In this document: one piece after another, positions 1 through 9,865 of the stretch
Layout of the letters: every line of letters begins with the position of its first letter
How positions within the stretch are numbered: the stretch's first letter is position 1
Translations under genes and position numbers: made by a program
NCBI RefSeq assembly: GCF_019991125.1
Contig: NZ_JAGENB010000003.1
Span: 1-64,000, forward strand
DNA from: Phyllobacterium calauticae
GTDB taxonomy: Bacteria > Pseudomonadota > Alphaproteobacteria > Rhizobiales > Rhizobiaceae
Direction: 5' to 3'
DNA length: 64,000 nt
Notes under the pieces: model-generated
What the model saw: the letters and a program-made list of their open reading frames with translations, nothing else
Told to the model about the DNA's origin: nothing
Databases searched by the model: none

Positions 1-468
1 ACTTGCGTAACAATCCGAAAACCACTTGAGAGCTTCCTTTAGGGCGCATTCAGCAACCGCCAGCGGCGCCCCGCCCTCGTTGTGTCGGTATATAGACCCC
101 ACCCACCAAAACTGTCAACACGCCTTTTGCGTTTTTTATCAAAAATGTGACACGATTTATCCACAGCCCCGTATTTGCTGGACGAAACGCCGGCAAATAA
201 GCCGCCGAAGCGTATTGTGATGGCCGCGGCCACAAACATGCCGGATTCAAACCCTAGCGCTGGCTCGCATGCGCGGGTTCATTTCCGGGGATCATGACGG
301 GTATCTCTCTATATAGGCACTCTTCACGATCGGCGCGTTGACAGATGGAAGCTGCGAGGGCAAAACTGCGGCCTTGTTGACTTCGTACCAGTAAATGGCT
401 GGTCGGCACGCGCCGAAAAATCAAATAAGCCTGCATCAATAACGGCGACAGGATCGACACTGAGAAGC
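1..468. other. Intergenic region upstream of the M23 peptidase; no gene recognised
   Basis: I see no convincing gene here. The short open frames show no recognisable protein family and overlap one another on both strands. The left part is AT-richer than the coding DNA that follows. A TTGACA hexamer lies at 338-343 on the plus strand and could be the -35 box of the M23 gene, but no good -10 box sits 17 bases further on. The window may begin just after an upstream gene. Confidence 0.5.
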
Positions 469-2421
469 ATGAAAGAGTACGAGGGGCACTCATCCATCGA
501 TCCGGGCAACGAACCGCCGTTGATTACAGACGGGCGTCGCGGCCCGCCCGATCGCCGTGAAATATCGGCACGATGGCTGGCCGGGACCTTTCTGACCGGC
601 ATTACCTCCAGTGTATTGATGGGCGTGGCCCTGTTTGCCGCGCTCGATGGCCGCGAACAGCTGGCGACGCCGCCGGAACTGATGGCCCGCACCCTCGTCC
701 CCGCCGCCAGGGACAACAGCAGCGTGGCCAAGGGCACGCGCGTTGCCGCGACCACGCCCGTCCGCCGCAACCGTGACCGCCGCCGTCTTGATGTCTCCAC
801 GGTCTTCAAGGAAGGCGAACGCGACGTCATCCGCTCCACACCATTCGAATATGTCCGCATAGCGCTTGCCTTTGTCCACAACAGCAACCGCAAATATCCC
901 GGCTTCAATCCGCTGGACGTGTTTGCCGAGGCCAACGAAGGAACCGACCCCACCCCCAAGACCGGCATGATCTACGGCGCCAAGGTGGAAAGTGAAGTCA
1001 GCCTGCGCACCGTGGACTTTCCCCTCGCCACCGCACAATTCGATCCGTCCGACGATTTGAGCGCCGACGAGGTGGAAGACGTTGTCCGCAACACCGGCGC
1101 GCTGCTCACCGACGGCGCGGTTCAGGTAGCCTCGCTGCACTACGTGGATCCCTTGCGCTTCGGCGCCGACGAGGACCCTTTCAATCTGCGCAATCCGCTT
1201 GCGGTCAAGATCATCCAGGAAAATGTCAGCGTCTCGCCCCGGATGGGCGAAGATGCCGAAAGCCATGGCTACTCGGAAGAGCTGATACCGTTCCGCAACG
1301 ACAAGGACATCCTCGGCGCCTTCAATGAAGCGGGCTACGAGGACGAAGATGCCACCGGCATGTCCGAAGCGATCGCGAAACTTCTCAACTCGCCGCGCCT
1401 CAAGGGCGGCAGTGTCCTGCGCCTGGGGATTGAGTCGCACGACGGTGTCGACCGGATCATGCGGTCGAGCGTCTACAACGGCACCACACACATTCTGACC
1501 ATCGCCCTCAACGACAAGGACCAGTATGTGCCGGCCGACGAACCGGAGATGACACCGGGACTGCAGCTTGCCTTTGACGACAACCCGCCCGCCTCGCGCC
1601 AGCCCGGCGATCTTCCCACGGTCTATGACGGCATTTATCGTGCGGGCATCGCCTATGGCATGACCGACACGATGATCCAGCAGCTAATCCGCATGCTGGC
1701 GTCGGATGTGGATTTCCAGGCGCAGCTTGCCCCGACCGACCAGCTGGAAGCGTTCTTCTCGCTGCCGGCCGATTCGGAAAGGGCGGGCGACGAATCGGAA
1801 ATACTCTATGTCGCCGCCAATTTCGGCGGCAATCTGCGCAAATTCTACCGATTCCATTCCGCCGACGGCTCGACCGATTATTATGACGAGAACGGCCGCA
1901 GCTCAAAACAGTTCCTGCTGCGCAATCCCGTGCCCAATGGTGTGTTCCGCTCGCCGTTCGGCATGCGCCGCCACCCCATTCTCGGTTATTCCCGCATGCA
2001 TACGGGCGTCGACTGGTCCGCGCCGCGCGGCACGCCGATCATCGCGGCCGGCAACGGCGTGGTCGAACGCGCCGGCTGGACCAACGGCTATGGCAACCAG
2101 ACGGTCCTGCGGCATTCCAACGGTTATGAAAGCAGCTATTCGCACCAGAACGCCATTGCGGCCGGTGTGACACCGGGTGCCAAGGTCCGGCAGGGCCAGG
2201 TGATCGGCTATCTCGGCTCGACCGGTCTGTCGACCGGTCCGCATCTGCACTATGAAGTCATCGTCAACGGGTCGAAAGTGGACCCTATGCGCATCCGCCT
2301 GCCCGGCGGGCGGGCGCTTGGCGGCGATGATCTCACCGCCTTCAAGCGCGAGCGCGAGCGCATCGATCAACTGCTGAAGGACGATAACGGCAACGCACCC
2401 AAGGTTGCCGCCAGCGGCTGA
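469..2421 (+). CDS. M23 family metallopeptidase (LytM-type, membrane-anchored)
   Basis: A 650-residue protein that probably cuts peptide cross-bridges in periplasmic peptidoglycan. One hydrophobic segment at about residues 35-58 (GTFLTGITSSVLMGVALFAA) looks like a signal anchor, so the bulk faces the periplasm. The M23 peptidase domain is C-terminal, about residues 490-600: HTGVD gives zinc ligands H511 and D515, and HLHYE supplies H592 and H594, so all ligands are present. The long middle section has no family I recognise. The gene converges on the L,D-transpeptidase gene with 15 bases between stops, pairing two cell-wall enzymes. The start is supported only by a weak GAGAAG site. Confidence 0.9.
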   Translation: MKEYEGHSSIDPGNEPPLITDGRRGPPDRREISARWLAGTFLTGITSSVLMGVALFAALDGREQLATPPELMARTLVPAARDNSSVAKGTRVAATTPVRRNRDRRRLDVSTVFKEGERDVIRSTPFEYVRIALAFVHNSNRKYPGFNPLDVFAEANEGTDPTPKTGMIYGAKVESEVSLRTVDFPLATAQFDPSDDLSADEVEDVVRNTGALLTDGAVQVASLHYVDPLRFGADEDPFNLRNPLAVKIIQENVSVSPRMGEDAESHGYSEELIPFRNDKDILGAFNEAGYEDEDATGMSEAIAKLLNSPRLKGGSVLRLGIESHDGVDRIMRSSVYNGTTHILTIALNDKDQYVPADEPEMTPGLQLAFDDNPPASRQPGDLPTVYDGIYRAGIAYGMTDTMIQQLIRMLASDVDFQAQLAPTDQLEAFFSLPADSERAGDESEILYVAANFGGNLRKFYRFHSADGSTDYYDENGRSSKQFLLRNPVPNGVFRSPFGMRRHPILGYSRMHTGVDWSAPRGTPIIAAGNGVVERAGWTNGYGNQTVLRHSNGYESSYSHQNAIAAGVTPGAKVRQGQVIGYLGSTGLSTGPHLHYEVIVNGSKVDPMRIRLPGGRALGGDDLTAFKRERERIDQLLKDDNGNAPKVAASG

Positions 2422-2436
2422 CCGCTGCTCCAGGTT

Positions 2437-3864
2437 TTACTCCTGGAACTCCACGGTCACACCTTTCTGCACCAGCTTCGACAATTCCGTCGCATCCCAA
2501 TTGGTCAGGCGGACGCAGCCATGGCTGTTGGTCTTGCCGATCTTTGACGGTTCCGGCGTGCCGTGGATGCCATAGGTCGGCTTCGACAGCGCGATCCAGA
2601 CCGTTCCCACCGGCCCGTTGGGACCGGGCGGGATGGTCAGCACCTTGTTGTTTTCGCCCTGCTTGAAGTTCAGCTTGGGATTGTAGGTGTAGTTGGGATT
2701 GATCGCGATGCGCTCCACCTGCACGATCCCTGACGGCGACGGCGTATCGGTCGAGCCGATGGTTGCGGGATAGGCCACGATGAGCCGCCCCTCGGCATTA
2801 TAGCCGCGCACCTGCTTGCGGCCCTTGTCGGCGATGATCTTGGTCACCGAACCGCCGACATTCTGGCCGGGATTGGCAACCTGGATCACCGTGCCGGGAC
2901 GATTGAAATCCGCACCCGGATTGATTTCCTTCAGGTAAGCCTCGTCCATGTGAAAGCGCTCGCCCAGCATTTCGGGAACGGAAGTAAAGGCCATCCGCTC
3001 GAGCTGAGCCTTGTGGCTGTAATCCTCGGGGATCGAGGCGACGAAGGGATAGGCCGCATCTTCCGATGTGATTGTATAGGCAACGAAGGCAGGACCGCCC
3101 GTCTGTTCGAGCGAGGCATTGATTCCCGCTTCGTTGAGCGGGTCGAATTTCTGGCCGGTCATTTCCTCGAAAGCCGCCACGGCCTTGTCGACATTGCCGC
3201 CCTTGCGACCGTCGATGACGCCGGGCGAAACGCCGACCCGGTCGAGGAGCACCTGGATGGCAGCGATCTTGCTCTTGGCGCCCTGCCCCTTCGGCAATTG
3301 CACGGCGGGCGCCGGATTGGGATGCGCCGGGATGGCTTCCTGCGATGGTGGCGATGCCAGATTTTCGCCCGGCATTTCCGGATCGATCAGACCGGGAGAC
3401 GCCGGCGCCATATCCGGCTGATTGTTGGCCGGCGGCAGCGGCGCACGCTCGACCGTGCGATAGTCGCGCTCGGACGGTTGCGATGGTTGCCCCCGATACG
3501 GGTCGTTCGGGCGATTCGCATAGGGATCTTCGGGAATTGATCCGGTATCGTAGGGATCCTGCGGTGCATCGGGAAAATAGTCGATGCCGCGGCCGTCATT
3601 GGCATCATTGCGCGGCTCTTCGACCGAAACAACCCGGCCACGGCGGTCCACCGTCACCCGGCGGTTATATTCATCGAAATAAACGCGGTATTCGCCGCGG
3701 CGCGGCCGCCGGTCCGATTCGAACAATTGCGCAACGGCAAAGGGCGCCTGATTCGCCTGGGCGCTTGCCGCGAGGCTTGCCGCCTGCACGGGGGATATGG
3801 GCGCCGATACCGCCAGAATGGCGGCAAAAAACAATGCAAACACAATCAAATGACGAAACGCCAT
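2437..3864 (-). CDS. L,D-transpeptidase (YkuD domain), exported
   Basis: A 475-residue exported enzyme. The N terminus is a signal peptide (hydrophobic residues 6-28). A Pro-rich linker follows to about residue 190, then a segment resembling a peptidoglycan-binding helix bundle (IAAIQVLLDRVG...), and the YkuD catalytic domain covers about 340-475. The active-site motif SHGCVRL ends the protein, with catalytic C450 and H448. By family knowledge it makes 3-3 cross-links in peptidoglycan or anchors lipoprotein to it. GGAAG upstream of the ATG is a reasonable ribosome site. It is downstream of clpB on the same strand but separated by 171 bases with a stem-loop, so it is probably transcribed separately. 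Confidence 0.92.
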   Translation of the reverse strand: MAFRHLIVFALFFAAILAVSAPISPVQAASLAASAQANQAPFAVAQLFESDRRPRRGEYRVYFDEYNRRVTVDRRGRVVSVEEPRNDANDGRGIDYFPDAPQDPYDTGSIPEDPYANRPNDPYRGQPSQPSERDYRTVERAPLPPANNQPDMAPASPGLIDPEMPGENLASPPSQEAIPAHPNPAPAVQLPKGQGAKSKIAAIQVLLDRVGVSPGVIDGRKGGNVDKAVAAFEEMTGQKFDPLNEAGINASLEQTGGPAFVAYTITSEDAAYPFVASIPEDYSHKAQLERMAFTSVPEMLGERFHMDEAYLKEINPGADFNRPGTVIQVANPGQNVGGSVTKIIADKGRKQVRGYNAEGRLIVAYPATIGSTDTPSPSGIVQVERIAINPNYTYNPKLNFKQGENNKVLTIPPGPNGPVGTVWIALSKPTYGIHGTPEPSKIGKTNSHGCVRLTNWDATELSKLVQKGVTVEFQE

Positions 3865-3980
3865 ATTTTCAACTTCCGGTTTCCGCTAACGCACTCTTAA
3901 GCATAAATGACCGACTTTCCTGTCTTTATGGTTAATGCGGCGCTTTTATCGTCGCATCTACAGCATGAAGCAGACATGAA

Positions 3981-4004
3981 AATGGCCGCCATGCGGCGGC
4001 CATT
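3981..4004 (-). terminator. Stem-loop downstream of clpB
   Basis: A perfect 10-bp inverted repeat, AATGGCCGCC / GGCGGCCATT, with a 4-base loop lies 32 bases past the clpB stop. On the minus strand it is followed by only a short T-rich tract, so it is a possible but not classical intrinsic terminator. Confidence 0.5.
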
Positions 4005-4035
4005 CCGATTCTTCGCTTCTTTGCCGGAACAGTGC

Positions 4036-6648
4036 TCAGGCGGCTTCGCTCTTGTCCCGATCGGGCGCGGATTTGACCGACCTGAAATTGAGCCGGTCGG
4101 AACCCGCGGTGATCTTGACGGTCGAACCATCGAGAATCTCACCGAGCAGGATCTTTTCCGCCAGCGGATCCTGCACCTGCTTCTGGATCACGCGCTTCAA
4201 TGGCCGTGCACCATAGGCAGGATCATAGCCCTTGTCCGCCAGCCAGTGGGTTGCATCCTCGTCGATCTTGATGATGATCTTGCGATCCGCCAGCAAGGAC
4301 TGCAGACGCTCCATCTGAATCGCCACGATCGCCCCCATTTCGTTCCGCTTCAGGCGGTGGAACAGGATGATCTCATCCACGCGGTTGAGGAATTCCGGCC
4401 TGAACGAGGCCTTGACCACGTTCATCACGTCCTCGCGGGCGCTTTCCACATCCTGGTCTTCGCGCAGCGCGGTCAGATATTCCGCACCGAGGTTGGACGT
4501 CATGATGATCAGCGTATTGCGGAAATCCACCGTCCGGCCTTGGCCATCCGTCAGACGTCCGTCATCGAGCACCTGCAACAGCACGTTGAACACATCCGGA
4601 TGCGCCTTTTCGATCTCGTCGAACAGGACAACCTGATAAGGCCTGCGCCGGACCGCTTCCGTCAGCGCTCCACCTTCCTCATAGCCGACATAACCGGGAG
4701 GAGCACCGATCAGACGCGCGACCGAATGCTTCTCCATATATTCGGACATGTCGATGCGAACCATGGCGGTTTCGTCGCTGAACAGGAACGCGGCCAGAGC
4801 CTTGGTGAGCTCCGTCTTGCCGACACCGGTCGGTCCGAGGAAAATGAACGAGCCAATCGGCCGGTTCGGATCCTGCAGACCCGCACGCGCACGGCGCACG
4901 GCTTTGGAAACGGCCTGAACCGCTTCACCCTGTCCGATAACCCGCTTGGCCAGTTCGTCTTCCATGCGCAACAGCTTTTCACGCTCACCTTCCAGCATCC
5001 GGTCAACCGGGATGCCGGTCCAGCGGGACACAACCTGCGCGATATGATCGGGCGTGACGATTTCCTCGACCATCGATGTCGATCCATCCTGCTGCTCGGC
5101 CTGCGCCAGCTGCTTTTCCAGCTGCGGGATCGTGCCATAGGCAAGCTCGCCCGCCTTCTGGAATTCACCGTTGCGCTGCGCGGCTGCCAGGGCATTGCGC
5201 GCTTCATCCAGCTGACCTTTCAGGTCGGCCGCATGCCCGAGCTTCTGCTTTTCCGACTGCCAGGTGTTGGTCAGCGCCGTGGACTGCTCCTCAAGTTCGA
5301 CCAATTCCTTTTCCAGCCGCTCCAGACGGTCTTTCGACGCATCGTCCTTCTCGACCTTCAGGGCCTCGCGTTCGATCTTCAGCTGCATGATGCGGCGATC
5401 GATTTCGTCGAGTTCTTCCGGCTTGGAATCCACCTGCATCCGCAGGCGCGCCGCGCCTTCGTCAATCAGGTCGATCGCCTTGTCCGGCAGGAAGCGGTCG
5501 GTGATATAGCGGTTCGACAGCGTTGCGGCAGCAACCAGGGCCGAATCGGAAATGCGAACCTTGTGGTGCTGTTCATACTTCTCCTTCAATCCGCGCAGGA
5601 TCGAAATCGTATCCTCGACCGACGGCTCGTCGACAAACACCGGCTGGAACCGCCGGGCCAGCGCCGGGTCCTTTTCCACGTGTTTGCGATACTCGTCGAG
5701 TGTCGTTGCGCCAACGCAATGCAGTTCGCCGCGTGCCAGGGCAGGCTTCAACAGGTTCGAAGCGTCCATTGACCCCTCGCCCTTGCCGGCGCCGACCAGC
5801 GTGTGCATTTCATCGATGAACAGGATGATGTTGCCATTGGCCGACTGCACTTCGGAAAGCACACCCTTCAGGCGCTCTTCAAACTCGCCGCGATATTTCG
5901 CACCGGCGATCAGCGCACCCATGTCGAGCGCCATCAGCTGCTTGTCCTTCAGGGACTCCGGCACGTCGCCATTGACGATGCGCAGCGCCAGCCCTTCGGC
6001 GATCGCCGTCTTGCCGACGCCGGGTTCACCGATGAGAACCGGATTGTTCTTGGTACGGCGCGACAGGACCTGGATCGTCCGGCGGATTTCGTCGTCGCGG
6101 CCGATAACCGGGTCGAGCTTGCCCGACCGCGCATCGGCGGTCAGGTCGCGCGCATATTTCTTCAACGCGTCATAGGTGTTTTCAGCGGAAGCCGAATCGG
6201 CGGTCCGGCCCTTGCGGATATCGTTGATAACCGCATTGAGGCCCGTGGCGGTCACGCCCGCGCGGCTCAGGATTTCCGATGTCTTTGCCGACTTCTCGAT
6301 GGCAAGCGCCGTCAGCAGCCGTTCAACCGTGACAAAACTGTCGCCGGCCTTCTTGGCAAGCTCTTCCGCCGTGGCGAAAACCTTGGCCAGCGGCTGTGCA
6401 AGATACAGCTGTTCGTTGCCGCCGGTGACTTTCGGCAGCGCATTGAGCGCGGCCTGCAACCCCAGGCGCACATCGGCTATACGCCCGCCCGCCCGCTCAA
6501 TCAGCGATGCGGCAAGGCCTTCCTCGTCATCGACGAGAACCTTGAGCAAATGCTCCGGTGCAAACTGCTGATTGCTGGAAGAAAGTGCGAAGGTCTGTGC
6601 AGACTGGATGAAGCCGCGAACGCGCTCAGTGTATTTTTCAAGATTCAT
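4036..6648 (-). CDS. clpB: ATP-dependent chaperone ClpB
   Basis: An 870-residue HSP100 disaggregase, full length for the family. It threads aggregated proteins through a hexameric ring with DnaK. The order is a Clp N domain (1-145), AAA1 with Walker A GEPGVGKT from residue 207, a coiled-coil middle domain (about 400-520) which separates ClpB from ClpA/C, and AAA2 with Walker A GPTGVGKT from residue 605. The start chosen is the ATG giving [10 protein letters not shown], the family's usual N terminus, preceded by AAAAGGAG. The open frame runs 30 codons further upstream but through the promoter region. A sigma32-like promoter precedes it. Confidence 0.98.
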   Translation of the reverse strand: MNLEKYTERVRGFIQSAQTFALSSSNQQFAPEHLLKVLVDDEEGLAASLIERAGGRIADVRLGLQAALNALPKVTGGNEQLYLAQPLAKVFATAEELAKKAGDSFVTVERLLTALAIEKSAKTSEILSRAGVTATGLNAVINDIRKGRTADSASAENTYDALKKYARDLTADARSGKLDPVIGRDDEIRRTIQVLSRRTKNNPVLIGEPGVGKTAIAEGLALRIVNGDVPESLKDKQLMALDMGALIAGAKYRGEFEERLKGVLSEVQSANGNIILFIDEMHTLVGAGKGEGSMDASNLLKPALARGELHCVGATTLDEYRKHVEKDPALARRFQPVFVDEPSVEDTISILRGLKEKYEQHHKVRISDSALVAAATLSNRYITDRFLPDKAIDLIDEGAARLRMQVDSKPEELDEIDRRIMQLKIEREALKVEKDDASKDRLERLEKELVELEEQSTALTNTWQSEKQKLGHAADLKGQLDEARNALAAAQRNGEFQKAGELAYGTIPQLEKQLAQAEQQDGSTSMVEEIVTPDHIAQVVSRWTGIPVDRMLEGEREKLLRMEDELAKRVIGQGEAVQAVSKAVRRARAGLQDPNRPIGSFIFLGPTGVGKTELTKALAAFLFSDETAMVRIDMSEYMEKHSVARLIGAPPGYVGYEEGGALTEAVRRRPYQVVLFDEIEKAHPDVFNVLLQVLDDGRLTDGQGRTVDFRNTLIIMTSNLGAEYLTALREDQDVESAREDVMNVVKASFRPEFLNRVDEIILFHRLKRNEMGAIVAIQMERLQSLLADRKIIIKIDEDATHWLADKGYDPAYGARPLKRVIQKQVQDPLAEKILLGEILDGSTVKITAGSDRLNFRSVKSAPDRDKSEAA

Positions 6649-6743
6649 TCTTTGTCTCCTTTTCCCCAGAACCCTGAAGCGGCATCCTGGAGTCTTCTGG
6701 TGACGGATCCCCTGCAAGAGGCAGATCCATACGATCAAGGCTC

Positions 6744-6772
6744 ATATGGGATTGCATTCCTGCGCCCGCAAG
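6744..6772 (-). promoter_or_regulatory. Candidate sigma32 (RpoH) heat-shock promoter of clpB
   Basis: Read on the minus strand: CTTG (6769-6772), an 18-base spacer, then CCCATAT (6744-6750). This fits the CTTG...CCCATNT pattern of RpoH promoters and lies about 95 bases before the clpB start codon, just after the terminator of the previous gene. Heat-shock control of clpB is established in many proteobacteria; the assignment here rests on pattern match only. Confidence 0.65.
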
Positions 6773-6803
6773 ATACTCCCAAAGCAGGAATTTGAAAAAA
6801 GAA

Positions 6804-6831
6804 AACGGCGCGGAAATTATTCCGCGCCGTT
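6804..6831 (-). terminator. Rho-independent terminator of the DUF4167 gene
   Basis: A perfect 12-bp stem, AACGGCGCGGAA / TTCCGCGCCGTT, with an ATTA loop, followed on the minus strand by TTTCTTTTTT. It lies about 25 bases beyond the DUF4167 stop and separates that gene from the clpB promoter. Confidence 0.88.
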
Positions 6832-6856
6832 TGCAAAATCAGGTGTTTTACGTGGG

Positions 6857-7591
6857 TCAGACGTCGGATTCGACAGCTGCCCGGCGTTTCTTCACTTCGG
6901 CCACGATGCTGGCCGGGGAAAGATCATTGGCGGTATCCGCAGCTGCAGCAGCAGGTGCTGCATTTTCTTCGGTTACGCGCGGCTCACGCGGACGCGCTGG
7001 CCTGCGGCCACGCGGTGCCCGGCGTGCCGGCTTTGCTTCGGCCGCGTCCTGGGATTCGCCGGATTCCGCTTCCGTTTCGCCTTCATCGCTGGAGGCGTTC
7101 TCTTCGGCAACCGGAGCCTGGTTATACTGCCGGCGCTGCTGATGCGGCTGCCGCTGGCTGACCGGCTCTTCGCCATAGGCAACTTCCGCAGGCGTTCCTT
7201 CGATCACCGGCTGCGGTCCGCTGCCATTGATCTGCTGGTGCTGGACCGGACGGTCCTGCTGCTGTTCGTTGCCGTCATCATCGTAGACGCCATCGTCGTC
7301 CTGGTCATCGCGGTCATCGCGCTGATACTGAACGGGTGCCTGAGCCTGAGCAGCAAGAATGATTCGATTGTAATGTTCGGCGTGCTGGAGATAGTTTTCT
7401 GCCATCACGCGATCACCACTGCTCTGTGCGTCACGCGCCAGAGTGGTGTACTTTTCGGCGACGTGCTGAGCATTTCCCCGGATTTTAACGTCGGGACCGT
7501 TGCTCTCGTAGTTACGGGAAAGTGGGTTGGGACCTTTGCGGTTGTTGTTACCGCGTCCGCGCATGCGCCTATTCTGCTGTACTGGCCTCAT
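6857..7591 (-). CDS. DUF4167 domain protein
   Basis: A 244-residue protein of unknown function, typical of Rhizobiales. The first 85 residues match what I know of DUF4167: a basic start (RPVQQNRRMRGRGNNNRKG) and then a short helical segment around QHVAEKYTTLARDAQSSGDR. The rest is low complexity: Gln/Asp-rich, then Glu/Ala-rich, then RRAPRGRRPARPRE, and is likely disordered. The basic, Arg/Gly-rich ends suggest nucleic-acid binding, which is inference. It sits between prmC and clpB, as in related genomes, and has its own strong terminator. A GAGAT site precedes the ATG. Confidence 0.85.
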   Translation of the reverse strand: MRPVQQNRRMRGRGNNNRKGPNPLSRNYESNGPDVKIRGNAQHVAEKYTTLARDAQSSGDRVMAENYLQHAEHYNRIILAAQAQAPVQYQRDDRDDQDDDGVYDDDGNEQQQDRPVQHQQINGSGPQPVIEGTPAEVAYGEEPVSQRQPHQQRRQYNQAPVAEENASSDEGETEAESGESQDAAEAKPARRAPRGRRPARPREPRVTEENAAPAAAAADTANDLSPASIVAEVKKRRAAVESDV

Positions 7592-7886
7592 ACTTATCTC
7601 TTTTCAGAAAATCAGGGGCGCTCATTTGCTCACCATTTGAGTCAAAAAGCTTCGCTTCTCAAGTGCCGACCTGAAGCGCGCCCCGCGCTTCAATCGCATC
7701 CAAAGTTCATAAAACTTTTGTGCTTCCGCTAAAACCATCCCTCCAAGAACAATTCCGAGGAGAAATCAAACACCCGGAAAATTCCGTATCAATCTCTTGA
7801 TAGGCAAAACCAGACTTGTTCGGTTTAGAGCGGTGACTGGAAACTAGCCGCCTTCGCGACAAATTCCAAGCCTTTTTTCAATAATT

Positions 7887-8756
7887 TTACAGCTTCATGA
7901 ACAACATTGCTCTTTCGTGCCCGGCGATATCCGTCTGCAGACCCTTCAAGGCGAAGCCTGATCTTGCAAAAATCGCCTCGACATCCATCCGCTGATCATA
8001 GCCGATTTCCACGGCAATTGCGCCGTTCACGCGCAGATGCCTGTCCGCCTGTTCCGCAATGATGCGATAGGGCTTAAGGCCATCCGCGCCGCCATCCAGC
8101 GCCAGAACCGGATCGTGCATTGCCACTTCGGGCTGCAAATCCACTATGTCTTTCGACCGGATATAGGGCGGATTGGAAATTATCATGTCAAATCCGCCAG
8201 TTACCTCAGCAAACCAGTTGGAATGCAGCACGGCGAACCGATTGGACACACCATTGAGATGGGCATTGTCGCGCGCCGTTACAAGAGCGCCCGGCGCAAT
8301 ATCCACGCCGATGGCCCGCAGATGCGGGACCTGACCCAGCAAGGCAATGGCGATGGCGCCTGTGCCCGTTCCAAGGTCGATGAGATCGGCAACGCCATTC
8401 TCCGCCACACGTTGCTGCAGGAATGGCAGGGCAAGTTCGACCAGCGCTTCCGTGTCAGGCCGGGGCTCCAGCGTATCGGCGGACAGTGAAAATTCCAGCC
8501 CGAAAAAGGCGCGCCGACCAATGATCCGGTGCACTGATTCGCCGTTGATTCGCCGGTTAAGCACCACGTCGAGCCGGGCCAGGACGTCCACCGCCACCTC
8601 ATTGTGCGGATTGCGGATCGTTTCAAGCCGGTCAAAGCCGGTGATCCATTCAACCAGAAGGCGCGCATCAAGCTCCGCATTTTCAATGCCAGCTTTGATT
8701 AGGACAGAACGGGCCTGAATGTGGACATCAGCAAGGCGCGAACCACCTTCAACCAT
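7887..8756 (-). CDS. prmC: Peptide chain release factor N5-glutamine methyltransferase PrmC
   Basis: A 289-residue S-adenosylmethionine-dependent enzyme that methylates the Gln of the GGQ motif in release factors. The SAM-binding motif LGTGTGAIAIAL is at 128-139 and the catalytic NPPY at 195-198; the PRPDTE motif usual in this family is at 99-104. The N-terminal 80 residues form the release-factor-binding helical domain. The ATG lies 5 bases after the prfA stop, so the enzyme is probably co-translated with its substrate. Confidence 0.97.
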   Translation of the reverse strand: MVEGGSRLADVHIQARSVLIKAGIENAELDARLLVEWITGFDRLETIRNPHNEVAVDVLARLDVVLNRRINGESVHRIIGRRAFFGLEFSLSADTLEPRPDTEALVELALPFLQQRVAENGVADLIDLGTGTGAIAIALLGQVPHLRAIGVDIAPGALVTARDNAHLNGVSNRFAVLHSNWFAEVTGGFDMIISNPPYIRSKDIVDLQPEVAMHDPVLALDGGADGLKPYRIIAEQADRHLRVNGAIAVEIGYDQRMDVEAIFARSGFALKGLQTDIAGHERAMLFMKL

Positions 8757-8761
8757 GCCCG

Positions 8762-9841
8762 TCAGTACCCGTCATTCATCTGGGCGAGAAGAGCTGTCTG
8801 ATGGTCGGAAATCAGCGCCCCGATCAGTTCGTCCAGATCGCCTTCCATGATGCGGTCGAGCTTGTACAGCGTCAGGTTGATGCGATGGTCGGTGACGCGG
8901 CCCTGCGGAAAATTATAGGTGCGGATGCGCTCCGAACGGTCGCCGGAGCCAACCTGGCTGCGCCGCGCTTCAGAACGCTCGCTGTCGGCCTTCTGCCGCT
9001 GCATGTCAAACAGCCTGGACCGCAGCACCTGCATGGCGCGGGCGCGGTTCTGGTGCTGGGATTTTTCCGCCTGCACCACGACGATGCCCGAGGGGATATG
9101 CGTGATGCGCACTGCCGAGTCCGTCGTGTTGACGTGCTGGCCGCCCGAACCCGATGCACGCATCGTGTCGATGCGGATATCTTCGGCGCGAATATCGATA
9201 TCGATTTCCTCGGCTTCCGGCAGAACGGCAACGGTGGCGGCGGAGGTGTGGATGCGGCCGCTTGCTTCCGTATCCGGCACGCGCTGCACCCGGTGCACGC
9301 CCGACTCGAATTTCAGCTTGGCAAAAACCCCCCTGCCCGAAACCATGGCGATCACTTCCTTGTAGCCGCCGGCTTCACCGTCGCTGGCCGAAATCAGCTC
9401 GACCCGCCAGCCATTGGCCGACGCATAGCGTTCATACATGCGGAAGAGGTCGCCGCCGAACAGCGCGGCTTCCGAGCCGCCCGTTCCCGCGCGGATTTCC
9501 AGAATGGCATTGCGCTCGTCGGCGACGTCCTTCGGCAGGAGCAGAACCTGAATGTCCTGTTCCAGCGCTTCGATACGTTCGTTGATATCAGGCAGTTCCG
9601 CCTCGGCGAGATCGCGCATCTCCTTGTCGGTCGCCGCATCGTTGAGCATGGATTTCAGATCGTCGGCTTCGCTGCGCGATGCCAGCAGATCGCGAATCCT
9701 GGCAACCACCGGCTCCAGCTCGGAATATTCCGATGCAAGCTTCACATAGGTGTCGGAATCCGGATTGCTCGCCATTTGCGTTTCAATCATGGAAAACCGC
9801 TTCAGCAGCTGATCCATACGATCCTGCGGAATGGACATCAT
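8762..9841 (-). CDS. prfA: Peptide chain release factor 1
   Basis: A 359-residue RF1, reading UAA and UAG stops. The stop-recognition tripeptide region PDT (PxT class, 189-191) marks RF1 rather than RF2, and GGQ at 233-235 is the hydrolysis motif. The length is standard. Two ATGs are adjacent at the start (MM), either of which could be used; an AGAGG site lies upstream. It follows ptsP by 24 bases and precedes prmC by 5. Confidence 0.97.
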   Translation of the reverse strand: MMSIPQDRMDQLLKRFSMIETQMASNPDSDTYVKLASEYSELEPVVARIRDLLASRSEADDLKSMLNDAATDKEMRDLAEAELPDINERIEALEQDIQVLLLPKDVADERNAILEIRAGTGGSEAALFGGDLFRMYERYASANGWRVELISASDGEAGGYKEVIAMVSGRGVFAKLKFESGVHRVQRVPDTEASGRIHTSAATVAVLPEAEEIDIDIRAEDIRIDTMRASGSGGQHVNTTDSAVRITHIPSGIVVVQAEKSQHQNRARAMQVLRSRLFDMQRQKADSERSEARRSQVGSGDRSERIRTYNFPQGRVTDHRINLTLYKLDRIMEGDLDELIGALISDHQTALLAQMNDGY

Positions 9842-9865
9842 TTTAGTTCATTACCTCTGCAGATT

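Noticed and set aside
26-250. Short frames at the left end
   Set aside because: They overlap on both strands and show no family signature or good ribosome site.
2429-2447. Terminator between the M23 and L,D-transpeptidase genes
   Set aside because: TCCAGG/CCTGGA gives only a 6-bp stem inside the coding end and has no T-run.
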